A DNA stretch of 64,000 nt from Halichondria panicea (GCF_963675165.1 NW_026986607.1:30771-94770); one strand, 5' to 3'. Numbered from the stretch's first letter, positions 31,285 to 41,584 are shown. Program-made: numbers and translations. Notes: generated from the sequence alone by a model not told the origin.

Positions 31285-31532
31285 CTATCATCTTGTTGCC
31301 TAAGAAATTCCGCATCATTTGGCATGTTGTATGGCTTCACTCGATACAGTTTGGTTATTGCATCTAATTAGTGTTCTTTGAACTCAGACATTAGGATTGT
31401 TTATAATAACTCAAACAACAAATAATTATTGCCCAAGTAACACTACATCCTACAACATATCTCGTGATATGAACTAAAACATAGCTTCAAAAGAGTTCAA
31501 AAGATGCAGAATTTCTTAGGCAACACGATGAT
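31285..31532. mobile_element. MITE, inverted ends ATCTTGTTGCCTAAGAAATT
   Basis: About 30-bp imperfect inverted repeats (TTGTTGCCTAAGAAATTCCG against CAGAATTTCTTAGGCAACAC). Confidence 0.5.
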
Positions 31533-31933
31533 ATACAATTTTAGTCTTCAATGTTAATGGTTAGACAGTTACAGTTTAACTAACAGCATGCAGCCACTTC
31601 AAAAGTTGAGAATTTCTAATCAACTCAATCTCAAAAGCCATCTTTTTTTACAAAACCCAACATTTTTTCTAAGATGTTATCATACCATTCCTCAAATACA
31701 TACACCAAGTTTCGTGCAATTCTGAAGACGTCACGTTTTAAATTTCGTTGAATTTATATGGAATGACCCATAGTTATCTCTTCTCTCAAGCTAGTTCGTC
31801 TGAGGCTCAACCGATTTTGGTGCAATTATAAAGCTATTGGTGGTATCCCAGGAGCGCGAGTCAGTTTTATACATGCCGTAAAACATAAGGCCACGTCATG
31901 TTTTAATTGACCATGCATGGCATTCCTCTCAGC

Positions 31934-32082
31934 CCAGAGGAGGTACGACAGGCGCGGTGCAGCTCTAGCAATTAGCCTTTGACTAATTACCCGCCCACGT
32001 TGTGTTGTTATTGCTAGTACAAATGTAATCAGAGGCTAATTGCTTTAGCTGTGCACAGCGCCTGCCGGACCTCCTCCGACAG
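31934..32082. mobile_element. Short foldback element
   Basis: GAGGAGGTACGACAGGCGC pairs with GCGCCTGCCGGACCTCCTC; inner AGCTCTAGCAATTAGCC pairs with GGCTAATTGCTTTAGCT. Confidence 0.55.
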
Positions 32083-32233
32083 TATGTTTACCCGAAGACC
32101 TCTCTACCTCCAAATAAATAATTGTTGACCTCTAAAAGTAGCGACAGTTGCGTTGACAATGTCGTGTCCTAAATGGAGGCAAATTTAGCCACACTCTATA
32201 GCCGGCCCAATAGAAAATACACGTTTTTAAGCA

Positions 32234-32629
32234 CTGATCAGAGTAGTCTGGGGGCCAGACCTTTTCTCAGAGGGGGAGGAGGAAGAGAGAAAGAGGTCTG
32301 GAGACTCTTGCAGCACTTCCGTGTGCTCTTGGAATGTCAATAGGGAGGAGACTGTGATATTGGAGGTTATAAAGAAGGAGTAGATGTAGCAATACTCTCA
32401 TTTCATTGGCTGCATCTAAATTCCATTGGCTGTAATCCAAATTCCACAGAGGCAATACTCACATTTCATTGGGTTAAAAATCACATGACATTTATAGGAT
32501 ATGCATTTCATTGGCTCTGGCCACATTCTGCTAGAGCACACGGAAATGCTGCAAGAGTCTCCAGACTTAATCCTAGCTCTCTTGATTTTGCCCCCGAGCT
32601 ATTAGGTCTGGCTCCCAGACTATGATCAG
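32234..32629. mobile_element. MITE with CTGATCA ends
   Basis: CTGATCAGAGTAGTCTGGGG and the reverse complement at 32605-32629; inner AGACTCTTGCAGCA also inverted. Central CATTTCATTGGCTG words repeat. Confidence 0.6.
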
Positions 32630-32770
32630 AGCTACATGCTACTCTCTATATGCGACATTCAATACAATTTTTCAACCTCCAAAATAACCAACCTCTTGCC
32701 ATTTAATTATGCCTCGAGGCGTAGTTAAATTAGGTATTGCACTGCAGTATTTATAGCTTGCCCCACTCAC

Positions 32771-32825
32771 CATCTAGTGGCGATGCCTCTCCACTGTCGA
32801 CACCGTGTCCACCACCAGTAGCCAT
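32771..32825 (-). CDS. Possible first coding exon (gene D)
   Basis: ATG at 32823-32825, reads MATGGGHGVDSGEASPLD, then a strong GTGAGTGGGG donor, phase 1. Gly/Ser-rich start, no domain. Later exons not found; the QVRAAQMET repeats at 29 kb are one candidate. It faces away from the 37507 exon. Confidence 0.4.
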
Positions 32826-33022
32826 AGTCTTGTGGACCCAGACCACCCTGAAGAGGCAGTATACTGAGTACAGTAGCCGTGGCGGACTATGCGGGATCGA
32901 CTAAGTTCACCCAAGGGCGTATACAGAGAAGAGGGCATGCAACTCGCCCCATTCTCAGAATCATCCGACTTCGTATTGAGCTATTTTTAGAACTGCCCAC
33001 AAAAACGCCCACGCGTAACCTT
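32826..33022. promoter_or_regulatory. Half of a probable shared promoter, cut by the gypsy insertion
   Basis: 197 bp upstream of gene D's ATG. If the gypsy element and one target duplication are removed, it joins 37411-37506, leaving about 290 bp between two divergent ATGs. Part of it (GGGCGTATACAGAGAAGAGG, ATCCGACTTCGTAT) recurs inverted at 39960-40046. Promoter role is inference. Confidence 0.35.
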
Positions 33023-33202
33023 TGTCGTGTATTGACTTAGTTAGTTCAAGCACGATAAGTAATAACAATCATTCAGAATTACTTGCACAAAGAGACTTAT
33101 ATTAATGACAAAACTCAAGTATAAATACAGCAACACAGGAAGTAAATGATGACGTCACAATACATAAATTATACAATAAGAACAAATACTCAGTACACTA
33201 CA
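33023..33202 (-). repeat. 3' LTR of the gypsy element
   Basis: 180 bp identical to 37231-37410. Holds TGACGTCA at 33150-33157, a full CRE/ATF palindrome that could drive or tune LTR transcription (inference). Confidence 0.9.
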
Positions 33203-33216
33203 TTCCTTCCCCCTTA
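33203..33216 (-). other. Polypurine tract
   Basis: On the coding strand AAGGGGGAAGGAA directly abuts the 3' LTR, the usual plus-strand DNA primer site. Confidence 0.7.
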
Positions 33217-33264
33217 CATTGAAGGTCTATCAACTAAATGTCACAGTTTTAACTTATAAGTCCA

Positions 33265-35220
33265 TTATACGAACGAGGGGTCATACCACTCCACTGGACG
33301 GCGAGCCCGCTTCGGATACTCTTTTCGACTATCTGGTGGGATGCCTTCAACATTCTCATCAGCCTTTTGTTCAGAAGTGGATTCAATGTTAGCCGGCACA
33401 GTCGCTTCTTCGGGGGCATCCTCCGGTATGCAAGGTTCCACCCTCTCGGTTTCGACATGCCTCTGTCTCAATTGGTCAATGTGACATTTCCGGATCCTGC
33501 CACCTTCCAGTTTCACTGAATAGGAAACGTTTCCTCGTGAGCTCAGCACAACCCCAGGGATCCACTTTTCTCCAGAGGGCATATTTCTAACAAATACCAT
33601 TGACCCTTCACTTAAAACTCGTAACTTTGAATGGTTATCGTGATCTTTCTTCTGTTGTGATTGTTGTTTCTCAACCCTCTCTGCTGTATTAGACCGTAGA
33701 AAATCGAGTCTCGTTCGAATTCGTCTTCCGAGTAACAAGTCAGAAGGAGCCTTCATTGTGGTAGCATGAGGGGTCACTCTATGTGCAGCAAGAGTTTTGC
33801 TCAGCCTAGAACGAAAAGTTCCTTCCTGATTCTTCTTCAGTCCTGCTTTGACGATTTGCACCGCTCTTTCGGCCAATCCGTTTGAGGCAGGGTGGTATGG
33901 AGCTGTCGTGATGTGGTGAATACCATTGGCCTTGAGGAACGCTGCAAACTCAGCACTGGTAAAACAACTTCCATTATCCGTCACCACAGTCTCTGGCAGT
34001 CCAAACTGAGCAAACTTCTCTCTGCATGTTTCGATTACAGCCGTGGAGGTTGCTGTGGATGTGTGAATTGCTTCGATCCACTTCGTGTGGGCGTCAATCA
34101 CTACTAATACCATTTTTCCTTCTATAGGGCCAGCATAGTCCAAGTGTAGACGTGCCCAAGGCCTGGTGGGCCAGCTCCAGGAGTGCAAAGGAGCTTCGGT
34201 TGGCTCAGCTCGGATCTTCTGACATGGGAGACATTGTTTCACGGTTCTCTCAATGTCCTGATTGATTCCTGGCCACCATACGTACATGCGGGCTAAAACC
34301 TTCGTTCGGACAATTCCTTGGTGTCCCTCGTGTAATTGTGTGAGGACTGCTTCTTGGCACGGCTTTGGAACTATGACCCTGGATCCCCACAACAAACATC
34401 CTTCGAAGGTCGATAATTCATTCTTCTTGTCAAAATACGCTCTCAGCTGTGGTTGACCGGGGATAGTTGCTCTAGGCCAGCCCTGATTCACATATTGTGA
34501 TATCGTGGAGAGCACCGGGTCCTTCCGTGTGGCTTCAGCGATTTGTTCCGCGGACACAGGAGAGTTTTCGAGATGCGTTGCCAATAATACTAATTCAGCT
34601 GGTTTGAGATGTTTCTTGGGTTGCTTGGCCCGTGGCAAGCGTGACAATGCATCAGCGTTTGCATGAGCTGTAGTGTTCCGGAAAGTGAGCATATATTCGA
34701 ACATCGACAAATAGAGTGACCACCTTTTTACTCTGGCTGATGCTTGGGGTGATGTAGACTTGCACTCACTCAGTAGTCCCAACAGAGGTTTGTGGTCTGT
34801 GATCAGTGTGAAGGGGTGCCCAAACAAGTAGGAATAGAACTTCTTGACTCCAAAGACGAGGGCTAGCCCTTCCTTCTCTAGCTGAGCATAGTTCTTTTCA
34901 GCATCGTTCAAGGTCCTCGAGACGTATCCAACTGGTCGTTCGGAACCATCTGGCATCGTATGGGCGAGTACTGCCCCAATACCGTACTGAGAGGCATCAC
35001 ATGCCAACACAATCGGCAGTGTTGGGTCGAACCGAACTAATAGGTTTGAGGAGGTTAGCAACTGTTTGGACTTTTGGAACGCTTCTTCTTGGTCTGTAGA
35101 CCAATTCCACGTTGTGCTCTTTTTCAACAGGGTGTATAGCGGTGCTAGAGTAGTGGACAGGTTCCCCATAAATTTTCCGTAATAGGTTAGCAATCCTAAA
35201 TAGGACTTGAGCTCTGTCAC
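33265..35220 (-). CDS. Gypsy RNase H and integrase
   Basis: 651 codons. RNase H: PIVLACDASQYGIGAVLAH, later ALVFGVKKFYSYLFG and TDHKPL. Integrase: HHCC zinc finger (HEGHQGIVRTKVLARM ... CLPCQ), DDE core with LHLDYAGPIE, VTDNGSCFTSAEF and HPASNGLAERAVQ, all three acidic residues present. C-terminal tail ends in a basic RRPVEWYDPSF. It starts within 4 bp of the RT frame's end, displaced by one frame. Confidence 0.85.
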   Translation of the reverse strand: MTELKSYLGLLTYYGKFMGNLSTTLAPLYTLLKKSTTWNWSTDQEEAFQKSKQLLTSSNLLVRFDPTLPIVLACDASQYGIGAVLAHTMPDGSERPVGYVSRTLNDAEKNYAQLEKEGLALVFGVKKFYSYLFGHPFTLITDHKPLLGLLSECKSTSPQASARVKRWSLYLSMFEYMLTFRNTTAHANADALSRLPRAKQPKKHLKPAELVLLATHLENSPVSAEQIAEATRKDPVLSTISQYVNQGWPRATIPGQPQLRAYFDKKNELSTFEGCLLWGSRVIVPKPCQEAVLTQLHEGHQGIVRTKVLARMYVWWPGINQDIERTVKQCLPCQKIRAEPTEAPLHSWSWPTRPWARLHLDYAGPIEGKMVLVVIDAHTKWIEAIHTSTATSTAVIETCREKFAQFGLPETVVTDNGSCFTSAEFAAFLKANGIHHITTAPYHPASNGLAERAVQIVKAGLKKNQEGTFRSRLSKTLAAHRVTPHATTMKAPSDLLLGRRIRTRLDFLRSNTAERVEKQQSQQKKDHDNHSKLRVLSEGSMVFVRNMPSGEKWIPGVVLSSRGNVSYSVKLEGGRIRKCHIDQLRQRHVETERVEPCIPEDAPEEATVPANIESTSEQKADENVEGIPPDSRKEYPKRARRPVEWYDPSFV

Positions 35221-36035
35221 GTTCTTCGGTTTTGGTGCCTTTGGATAGCCTTCATCTTGCTCGGCATAGGGTGTAACCCTTTCTCATCCACAACATGTCC
35301 AAGGAAAACAACTTGCGGCTCCATGAAGTGGCATTTGGTCTTTTTAGCTCGCAGTCCAGCTTCGGTAAGTCTTCTCAGCACCTCTTCTAACGAGTTCAAA
35401 TGCTCGACATTGGTTTGGCCCGTGATCAGAATGTCATCCATATACACGACAACACCTGGAATGCCACGGAGCATCTGCTCCATTGCCCTTTGGAAGAGGC
35501 CTGGTGCAGAGCTGACACCATAAGGCAAGCGAGTGTACCTAAATAAGCCTCTGTGAGTGTTGATCACTACGTACTTCCGAGATTGAGCGTCCAGCTTCAT
35601 TTGTAGGTACGCCTGTTTAAGATCAATGGTAGAAAATGTTTTTCCTTTCACTAAACCGGCAAACAGATCTTCTACCCTCGGTATTGGGTAACGGTTCAGT
35701 TTCGATACTGAATTCACAGTTGTTCGGAAATCGCCACAAATTCGGATAGTTTTCTTGTCGGCCTTCAATACTGCCACTATGGGTGCTGCCCAGTCGGAGT
35801 ACTCAACGGGCTCCAGTGTGCCCTCAGCAACTAAGCGGTCTAGTTCATCTTCAACCCCTTTTCTTTTAGAATAAGGTATGGTCCTGGCTTTGTTGTAACG
35901 AGGCTGGGCATTTGGATTGATTTCTAAATGGGCTTCATACCCCTTGAAGGTGCCTTGGCCATCTTCAAATATCTCACTGTACTTCTCTAGTACCTTGGGC
36001 AACCCAGCAGGCTCAGTATAATAATAGACTGCCAA
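35217..36035 (-). CDS. Gypsy reverse transcriptase
   Basis: Contains AAPIVAVLKADKKTIRICGD, FSTIDLKQAYLQMKLD, LPYGVSSAPGLFQRAMEQML and the catalytic VYMDDILITG. The frame is offset from both the Gag-protease frame (overlap 35987-36035) and the RNase H-integrase frame (overlap 35217-35220), each by one base in the same sense. The second break lies in an A-rich run. RT copies element RNA to DNA in intact relatives. Confidence 0.85.
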   Translation of the reverse strand: MAVYYYTEPAGLPKVLEKYSEIFEDGQGTFKGYEAHLEINPNAQPRYNKARTIPYSKRKGVEDELDRLVAEGTLEPVEYSDWAAPIVAVLKADKKTIRICGDFRTTVNSVSKLNRYPIPRVEDLFAGLVKGKTFSTIDLKQAYLQMKLDAQSRKYVVINTHRGLFRYTRLPYGVSSAPGLFQRAMEQMLRGIPGVVVYMDDILITGQTNVEHLNSLEEVLRRLTEAGLRAKKTKCHFMEPQVVFLGHVVDEKGLHPMPSKMKAIQRHQNRRT

Positions 36036-37207
36036 TCCAACCTAATAGCCTTCAACCAATTCCTACCAAGCAATGTGGGACCATTTCCCTTGACAACAAT
36101 CAGTGGTAAGTCAGCGGTTTGACCTCCATATTCAACCTTAACCACAACACTACCAACAACAGAGATAGGTTCTCCCAAGTAAGTCTGTAGTCTGACCTCA
36201 GATTGTACTAGTGGGTGTTTGGGGAACAACTTAGAGTAATCAGCTTCTCCCATGAGGCTAACAGAGGCACCTGTATCTACTTCAAAATCTAGGTCTACCC
36301 CACTCACAGACATTGTTACTCTGATGGGTGGTGACCTTTCTCTCCTCTTGACTTGAGAGATATCAGCCACCATCTTGATGTAGTCTTCGGCATCTTCACT
36401 CTCTGAAGTAGTTTCTTCCTCTAGGTATCGAACGTTCTTTCTTGAGTGCTTGGGCCTCCATGCCTCTGCCTGCTGTAGTCGATTTCTACACACTCGAGCA
36501 ATGTGGCCTTTCTTTTTGCAAAAGTTGCAATATTTGTCTTTAAACCGACATGTAGTCGGTAAATGTCCCTCAGTACCACAGCGTGAACATTGTGTCAGTT
36601 TATTGGCTGTCTGAGTCTCTTGTCTCTCCCTGCCAATCTGAAATACTGGCTCTGTCTTGATAGGGACAGGCTTCATCTCCCTTAGGTTAGCGTCTGACGT
36701 CTCCACACTCTGGGAAATCTCTACTGCTCTCTGGTAAGTCAATGCTCGCTCTCCCAGGAGTCTTTTCTGTGTTGCCTCATTGTTGATTCCGCCGACTATT
36801 CGGTCTCTCAACGCTGCATTCAATGATGCTCCAAAGTTGCAATATTCTGTCAGCTTCCTCAACTCAGCTATGAACGCTGACACTGACTCTCCTGGTTGTC
36901 TTGATCTGCCATAGAATCTGAACCTTTGGATCACTTCTGATGGCGGTGGACTGAAGTGACTCGTCAGTACTGCCGTCAACTCCTCGAACGTCTTAGTGGA
37001 AGGTTTGTCTGGTGAGAGAAGGCTTCGCAGGATGTTGTAGGTACGCTTTCCCACCACGGACAAAAACACAGATCGTCTCTTCTCGGCCATACCCTCTCCT
37101 ACCATCTCATTTGCTACGAACATCTCTTCCATTCTTTCTGCATACTGCGGCCAATCGTCTGCCTCAGGCTCGAAAGCCTCTATGTGCCCCATCAGCGTAG
37201 TTGCCAT
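35987..37207 (-). CDS. Gypsy Gag and protease
   Basis: Starts MATTLMGHIEAFEPEADDWP, about 23 bp inside the 5' LTR. Capsid-like helical region, two CCHC knuckles (CSRCGTEGHLPTTC and CNFCKKKGHIARVC), then a retropepsin with FEVDTGASVSLMG and TLLGRNWL. Gag and protease share one frame; the frame ends shortly after LDWQSI where RT begins in another frame. Confidence 0.85.
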   Translation of the reverse strand: MATTLMGHIEAFEPEADDWPQYAERMEEMFVANEMVGEGMAEKRRSVFLSVVGKRTYNILRSLLSPDKPSTKTFEELTAVLTSHFSPPPSEVIQRFRFYGRSRQPGESVSAFIAELRKLTEYCNFGASLNAALRDRIVGGINNEATQKRLLGERALTYQRAVEISQSVETSDANLREMKPVPIKTEPVFQIGRERQETQTANKLTQCSRCGTEGHLPTTCRFKDKYCNFCKKKGHIARVCRNRLQQAEAWRPKHSRKNVRYLEEETTSESEDAEDYIKMVADISQVKRRERSPPIRVTMSVSGVDLDFEVDTGASVSLMGEADYSKLFPKHPLVQSEVRLQTYLGEPISVVGSVVVKVEYGGQTADLPLIVVKGNGPTLLGRNWLKAIRLDWQSIIILSLLGCPRY

Positions 37208-37209
37208 GA

Positions 37210-37229
37210 TCCGTTAGTCCTCGTCGCCA
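37210..37229 (-). other. Putative gypsy primer-binding site
   Basis: Next to the 5' LTR the coding strand reads TGGCGACGAGGACTAACGG. The TGG start fits a tRNA CCA end; the tRNA is not identified. Confidence 0.5.
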
Positions 37230-37230
37230 C

Positions 37231-37410
37231 TGTCGTGTATTGACTTAGTTAGTTCAAGCACGATAAGTAATAACAATCATTCAGAATTACTTGCACAAAG
37301 AGACTTATATTAATGACAAAACTCAAGTATAAATACAGCAACACAGGAAGTAAATGATGACGTCACAATACATAAATTATACAATAAGAACAAATACTCA
37401 GTACACTACA
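37231..37410 (-). repeat. 5' LTR of the gypsy element
   Basis: Identical to 33023-33202; CRE-like palindrome at 37358-37365. Confidence 0.9.
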
Positions 37411-37506
37411 ACCTTTGACCGCACAAGGTAAATCAAAGTATTTTTTATATCTGTGCCAGCTAGCTAGCTCGATTGCAGCATAGTAAAACTAGTTCTCAGC
37501 AGCAGT

Positions 37507-37580
37507 ATGGCTTGTACTAGCAGTGTCAAAGGCAAAGGCAAACCATCCAACAGTTGCAACTCCAAGAAGATGAAACCTAG
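37507..37580 (+). CDS. Possible first coding exon (gene E)
   Basis: MACTSSVKGKGKPSNSCNSK then KMKPR, followed by a GTACAATAA donor, phase 2. Basic, no domain. Lies about 95 bp from the gypsy insertion point and diverges from gene D. Downstream exons not found; the foldback element begins 140 bp later. Confidence 0.35.
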
Positions 37581-38198
37581 GTACAATAATCTGTCTTCCT
37601 GAGTCTCTGGTACTTCTTAACAATGCGCCCAGCACTCAACTTCATGCTCGAAGGGGTTGTCTTGGACCTGGCTGGACTAGGACTGGTCATGACACTTCTC
37701 TAAAATAATACTGCACTGTTACAGTGCAACAACCAAAGAGAGTAGATTTTTTTTTTGGTACACATTTTTTACATTTTGTGGCATATCTTCTAAAGTAAAA
37801 GTGATATGATCTATTTGAGTGCAGGTACTGAAAGTTCAACTATTGGCGCTTCCATTGGACCACCACCTGTTACATCACATGACATCATCAGTATAAAATG
37901 GCTGTCTGAAGATGTGTACTTCCGAAAATATGTTAGGAATAGAAGTAGCTTATTTGTTTGAGTTAAGATCTGAAATTTGTTGTGCATGTACCTGAATATA
38001 TTGCTCATCTTTTGAGCTTCAACGGAAGTCTGGGCTACTAGTAAGTTCTGAGAAATACTGCATTTTGTTGTTTTTTGGTGGCAAATATGTTAGGAATACA
38101 ACTTTCGATTTTATATTAGTTAAGGTCTGATTTTTGAGCAGCATGTACTACAATAGTGTACTTTTCATCTGTACTAACTTACAGGAGTTAGGCTAGCC

Positions 38199-39072
38199 CA
38201 GGGGCGGATCCAGGATTTAGGGAAGGGGGGTTCTTACTTCTTGGCCGCGCGAAGCGTGGACAAGAAGAAGTGTCACTCGGCGTGTAGCGCCGAAATTTTT
38301 GGCTGACCACGCCCCCTTTTACATGCCACGCCCATTAATTAACCACATTCCCTTCAACAAAAACATTATACAAAAACATAAATTATATAATATCTGAAAG
38401 AACACAAGGCAAAGCCATTCTCATGCTCTGGGATAGTGATTGCACTTTCTTCTCTTTTAGGAGAGCTCCATTGGCTGATCCTCAGCGGAAGATCTCGTTG
38501 CTTGCTTCGATGAACATGGAGGGGTGATGGAGGTGGCTGGTGGTTCCAGTGGAGAGATAGTTGTGACTGGAGGAGAGATGGTTGTGACTCGAGGAGAGAC
38601 AGTGGTGGCTGGAGGAGAGACGTTGATGACTGGAGAAGAGACGGTGGTGGCTGGTGGTTCTCTTGAAGAGGAGACTGGCTGTAGATCATCTAGATTATTA
38701 TATTAGTCAATATAATTATTATAGCAATTATAATTAATCTATACAGTGTCTATCATTCAGTATGCAGTGCCATGAACTTTCCCTTACCTGAAACTTTAAC
38801 CAGGAGTCAATGGAGGGTTGCAATCTAGACCTTTTGTTAGGATTCATGGCCAGGCTCAATTATCACTGTGACCATGGCTGGATGAGTCAATATAGCCAGC
38901 CCCACCCTCATATTATGCAGAGAGTACCAGCCCCACCCTCACATTATGCAGAGAGAACTTTGTACCCTATTGTCATGACAGTAAGCTAGCTAGCCAGGTG
39001 TAATATAAAGTATCAACTTAGTGGAAGGGTAGTTCGTACGAACCCAACGAACTACCTCTGGATCCGCCCCTG
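38199..39072. mobile_element. Element with CAGGGGCGGATCCAG ends, in the foldback loop
   Basis: Perfect 15-bp inverted ends (CAGGGGCGGATCCAG / CTGGATCCGCCCCTG). Interior holds imperfect GGAGAGA.GGTGGTGACTGG repeats at 38540-38660. hAT-like by end sequence (inference). Confidence 0.7.
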
Positions 39073-39073
39073 C

Positions 39074-39366
39074 AGCCTCTTCTTTGCTAGAGCGGCCCAT
39101 CTTGTCAAAAACAGTGCTTTTTATGACTTTTGGGGCGATTTGGCTACGTAGTAAGCTCAATTGCCACGCCCCTGTGACACAGAATGACCAGCACCAACTG
39201 TGTATTTGCAGGTAGACATCACATAACCTTTGGATGTAGCAAATAACAACAAGATGATTTGTGATGTCACAAATCAATGAATATCATTGCATACGTCAGC
39301 AAAAGTAGCAAAACGGAGCAAAATCACCGTTTTTGACAAGAAGGGCCGCTCTAGCAAAGAAGATAC
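39074..39366. mobile_element. MITE with CTTTGCTAGAGCGGCCC ends
   Basis: TCTTCTTTGCTAGAGCGGCC near 39077 and GGGCCGCTCTAGCAAAGAAG near 39343, with TTGTCAAAAAC paired inside. Also within the foldback loop. Confidence 0.65.
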
Positions 39367-39959
39367 TTGTTTAGCTCCTGTAAGTTAGTGCAAATGAATT
39401 TTACACTATTGTAGTACATCCTTCTCAAAAATCAGACCTTAACTAGCATAAAATCGAAAGTTGTATTCCTAACATATTTGCCACCAAAAAACAACAAAAT
39501 GCAGTATTTCTCAGAACTTACTAGTAGCCCAGACTTCCGTTGAAGCTCAAAAGATGAGCAATATACTCAGGTACATACACAACAAATTTCAGATCTTAAC
39601 TCAAACAAATAAGCTACTTCTATTCCTAACATATTTTTGGAGGTACACATCTTCAGACAGCCATTTCATAGTGATAATGTCATATGATGTAACAGGTGGT
39701 GGTCCAATGGAAGCGCCAATAGTTGAACTTTCAGTACCTGCACTCAAATAGATCATATCACTTTTACTTCAGAAGATATGCCACAAAATGTGAAAAATCA
39801 AAAAAATCAAAAAAATCTACTCTCTTTGGTTGTTGCACTGTAGCTAGCTAGCTAGGCAGCTCTGATGTACACGCCCATAATTATAACTCCGTAAACAACA
39901 CCGCCCACTTGTTCACGTCCGTATACTAGATTCTATTTTTAGCATATCCGGTCTCTGAT

Positions 39960-40046
39960 ACGAAGTCGGATGAGTACGTAGGATACATAGTGAGTTGCAT
40001 GCCCTCTTCTCTGTATACGCCCTTGGTTCACCGAAGTTGATGAGGA
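39960..40046. repeat. Inverted copy of the 32897-32985 upstream region
   Basis: ACGAAGTCGGATGA and GAGTTGCATGCCCTCTTCTC, TGTATACGCCCTTGGTTCAC are the reverse complement of sequence upstream of gene D. Confidence 0.6.
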
Positions 40047-40213
40047 TCATCACGTGATTGATCTAGTGAGTGGGTTGGCTCCACCCAACTACTTTTTAAT
40101 TATACACACACAAATATACAAGGAATGACATCAGTATAAACAAAGGAGGCTCAGCTTGGCTTGCAGAGATCTAGATAGAGTAATTACTTTATCTCTGGTT
40201 CTTGGTACATGGT

Positions 40214-40958
40214 CTAATAAGTTAAATCTACAGTTGATGTTGCTGACTGAAGCTCAGGAGCACTGTCCATTGAGGTGAGCAAGAGGTTAGAAGGGGTTAC
40301 CCTATCAAAATGGCATTCCAAAGTATGAATAAGCTCTATGTGGTAGCCCTTTGGTGGTGAAAGCTGAAGGATCTTATTAAGTACTAAGTCTGAACATTTT
40401 TCTTGTTGATGAAAGTGCTCGTTTGGTCGATAGCAAATCCAATGGTAACGTTGGCTGTCTGGTTGCTTACAGAAAATGTAGATTTCTGTCTTCAACAAGT
40501 TAGCTGCTGCATAGATTTCAACTTGCGTACCCCAATATATCCAATAGCTTCCATTTTCTTGCAGTGAGCCTCAAGGGTACCATCAAATACATATCTTTTA
40601 AATAAATGGCTGCTTTCTCGTGTGTGTCGGTTTGTCGGACTGTATGGTGAAATTTTTCATGGCCCAAGATCTCTTTGGAAAGTGCTCTAAACAGACAATT
40701 TCCATCAGCTTGAATGTAGTCAATTCTCCGTTGTTTTCCCAGCATATTCTGAAATAGTTTATATCCTTCTGTGTTCGGTGCAGGATTAATAATGTATCTT
40801 GTTTCGTGTATATGATCTGCTGTCTTTTCGCTTCCCAACAGAGACAGTGAAAGCTGGCGTCTGTAACTCCGTACCATTACCTCATGTGTTGAGTAAAGCC
40901 CACCTGAACTTGGAACATATTGCGGAGGGACAGGAATATCTGCATTGGGTAGCTTCAC
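40214..40958 (-). pseudogene. OTU-type cysteine protease domain of the MULE
   Basis: Active-site motif IQADGNCLFRALSKEILGHE (Asp, Cys), then HHTVRQ; the C-terminal part YHIELIHTLECHFDRV carries the expected histidine. OTU proteases remove ubiquitin. Two frame changes near 40500-40580 separate the halves, so the copy is broken. It is the last domain of the element. Confidence 0.7.
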
Positions 40959-41189
40959 AAATCCCGGGCAAGACCTGAAATAACCCTATTGAAGGTATAT
41001 ATAAAATAATAAGAGTGCGACATCAGAATTAGTGCTATACGTACATCACAAAATTCCTTTTCTGATACTTTCCCCTTTTCTTGCACTTCAAGTTGTGGTG
41101 TTGAAGCTGCACCTGTATAAATAATTATTGTCTCCATGCGATTACAAATGTGGTATATGATTATATGGTAACCCCCTTACCACTAAAAT

Positions 41190-41400
41190 GGTGTAGTCTT
41201 GAAATAACATTTGCCACATCAGCTTCTGCTTTTGCAGTACGAATGCACTTGCGTTTGATGCAGCACTGTTTCTTAATTCCTGGTCCACCATTCTTAGGCT
41301 TGTCCAAACAAAACTTACATTGATTGCAGTCTGTATACTAATGCATCCTGGACACTGTTCACACCGTCTTTGCCTCTTCCGACCTGCCATATAAAGTGTA
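41190..41400 (-). pseudogene. CXXC zinc finger of the MULE
   Basis: RKRQRRCEQCPGC, then after a one-base frame change DCNQCKFCLDKPKNGGPGIK and KQCCIKRKC. The Cys spacing and GGPGxKKQxC are diagnostic of CXXC fingers (CFP1/KDM2/MLL/DNMT1 type), which bind unmethylated CpG. The element ORF continues on both sides. A GTAAGG donor follows HHFSG. Confidence 0.75.
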
Positions 41401-41584
41401 AAGTTGTGTGGTGTAAAGTAGTCAGGTGTACTTTTTGAGTCACTATGAATGGTTTGTGTTTTACTGGATAGTTGTTCTGGCACTTGCTTTGTCTTTACCC
41501 TCTGCATGAACTCATTTCGTGACTCTGACACTTCTTGTGCAATCTTAAAGTATATGACACACATATATAATTATGGCCTTGTAA

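Larger units (their letters stand above)
33023..37410 (-). mobile_element. Ty3/gypsy LTR retrotransposon, young copy
   Basis: Two 180-bp LTRs, identical along their length, TGT...ACA ends, flanked by the 5-bp duplication ACCTT (33018-33022 and 37411-37415). Coding parts on the minus strand: Gag-protease, reverse transcriptase, RNase H-integrase. A primer site follows the 5' LTR and a purine tract precedes the 3' LTR. Identical LTRs imply recent insertion, yet the pol frame is broken at two places. No envelope or chromodomain seen. Confidence 0.9.
37720..39842. mobile_element. Long foldback element, TA-flanked, ~450-bp inverted arms
   Basis: Ends TACAGTGCAACAACCAAAGA and its reverse complement. 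The arms (37720-38190 and 39370-39842) match imperfectly over about 450 bp, including CCTAACATATTTGCCACCAA-type segments. The arms encode mirror-image short frames (SNIFRYMHNKFQILTQTNKL type), which are by-products. Two further elements sit in the loop. Confidence 0.8.

Noticed and set aside
37811-39751. Two similar 65-aa frames (SNIFRYMHNKFQ type)
   Set aside because: Mirror products of the foldback arms, not genes.
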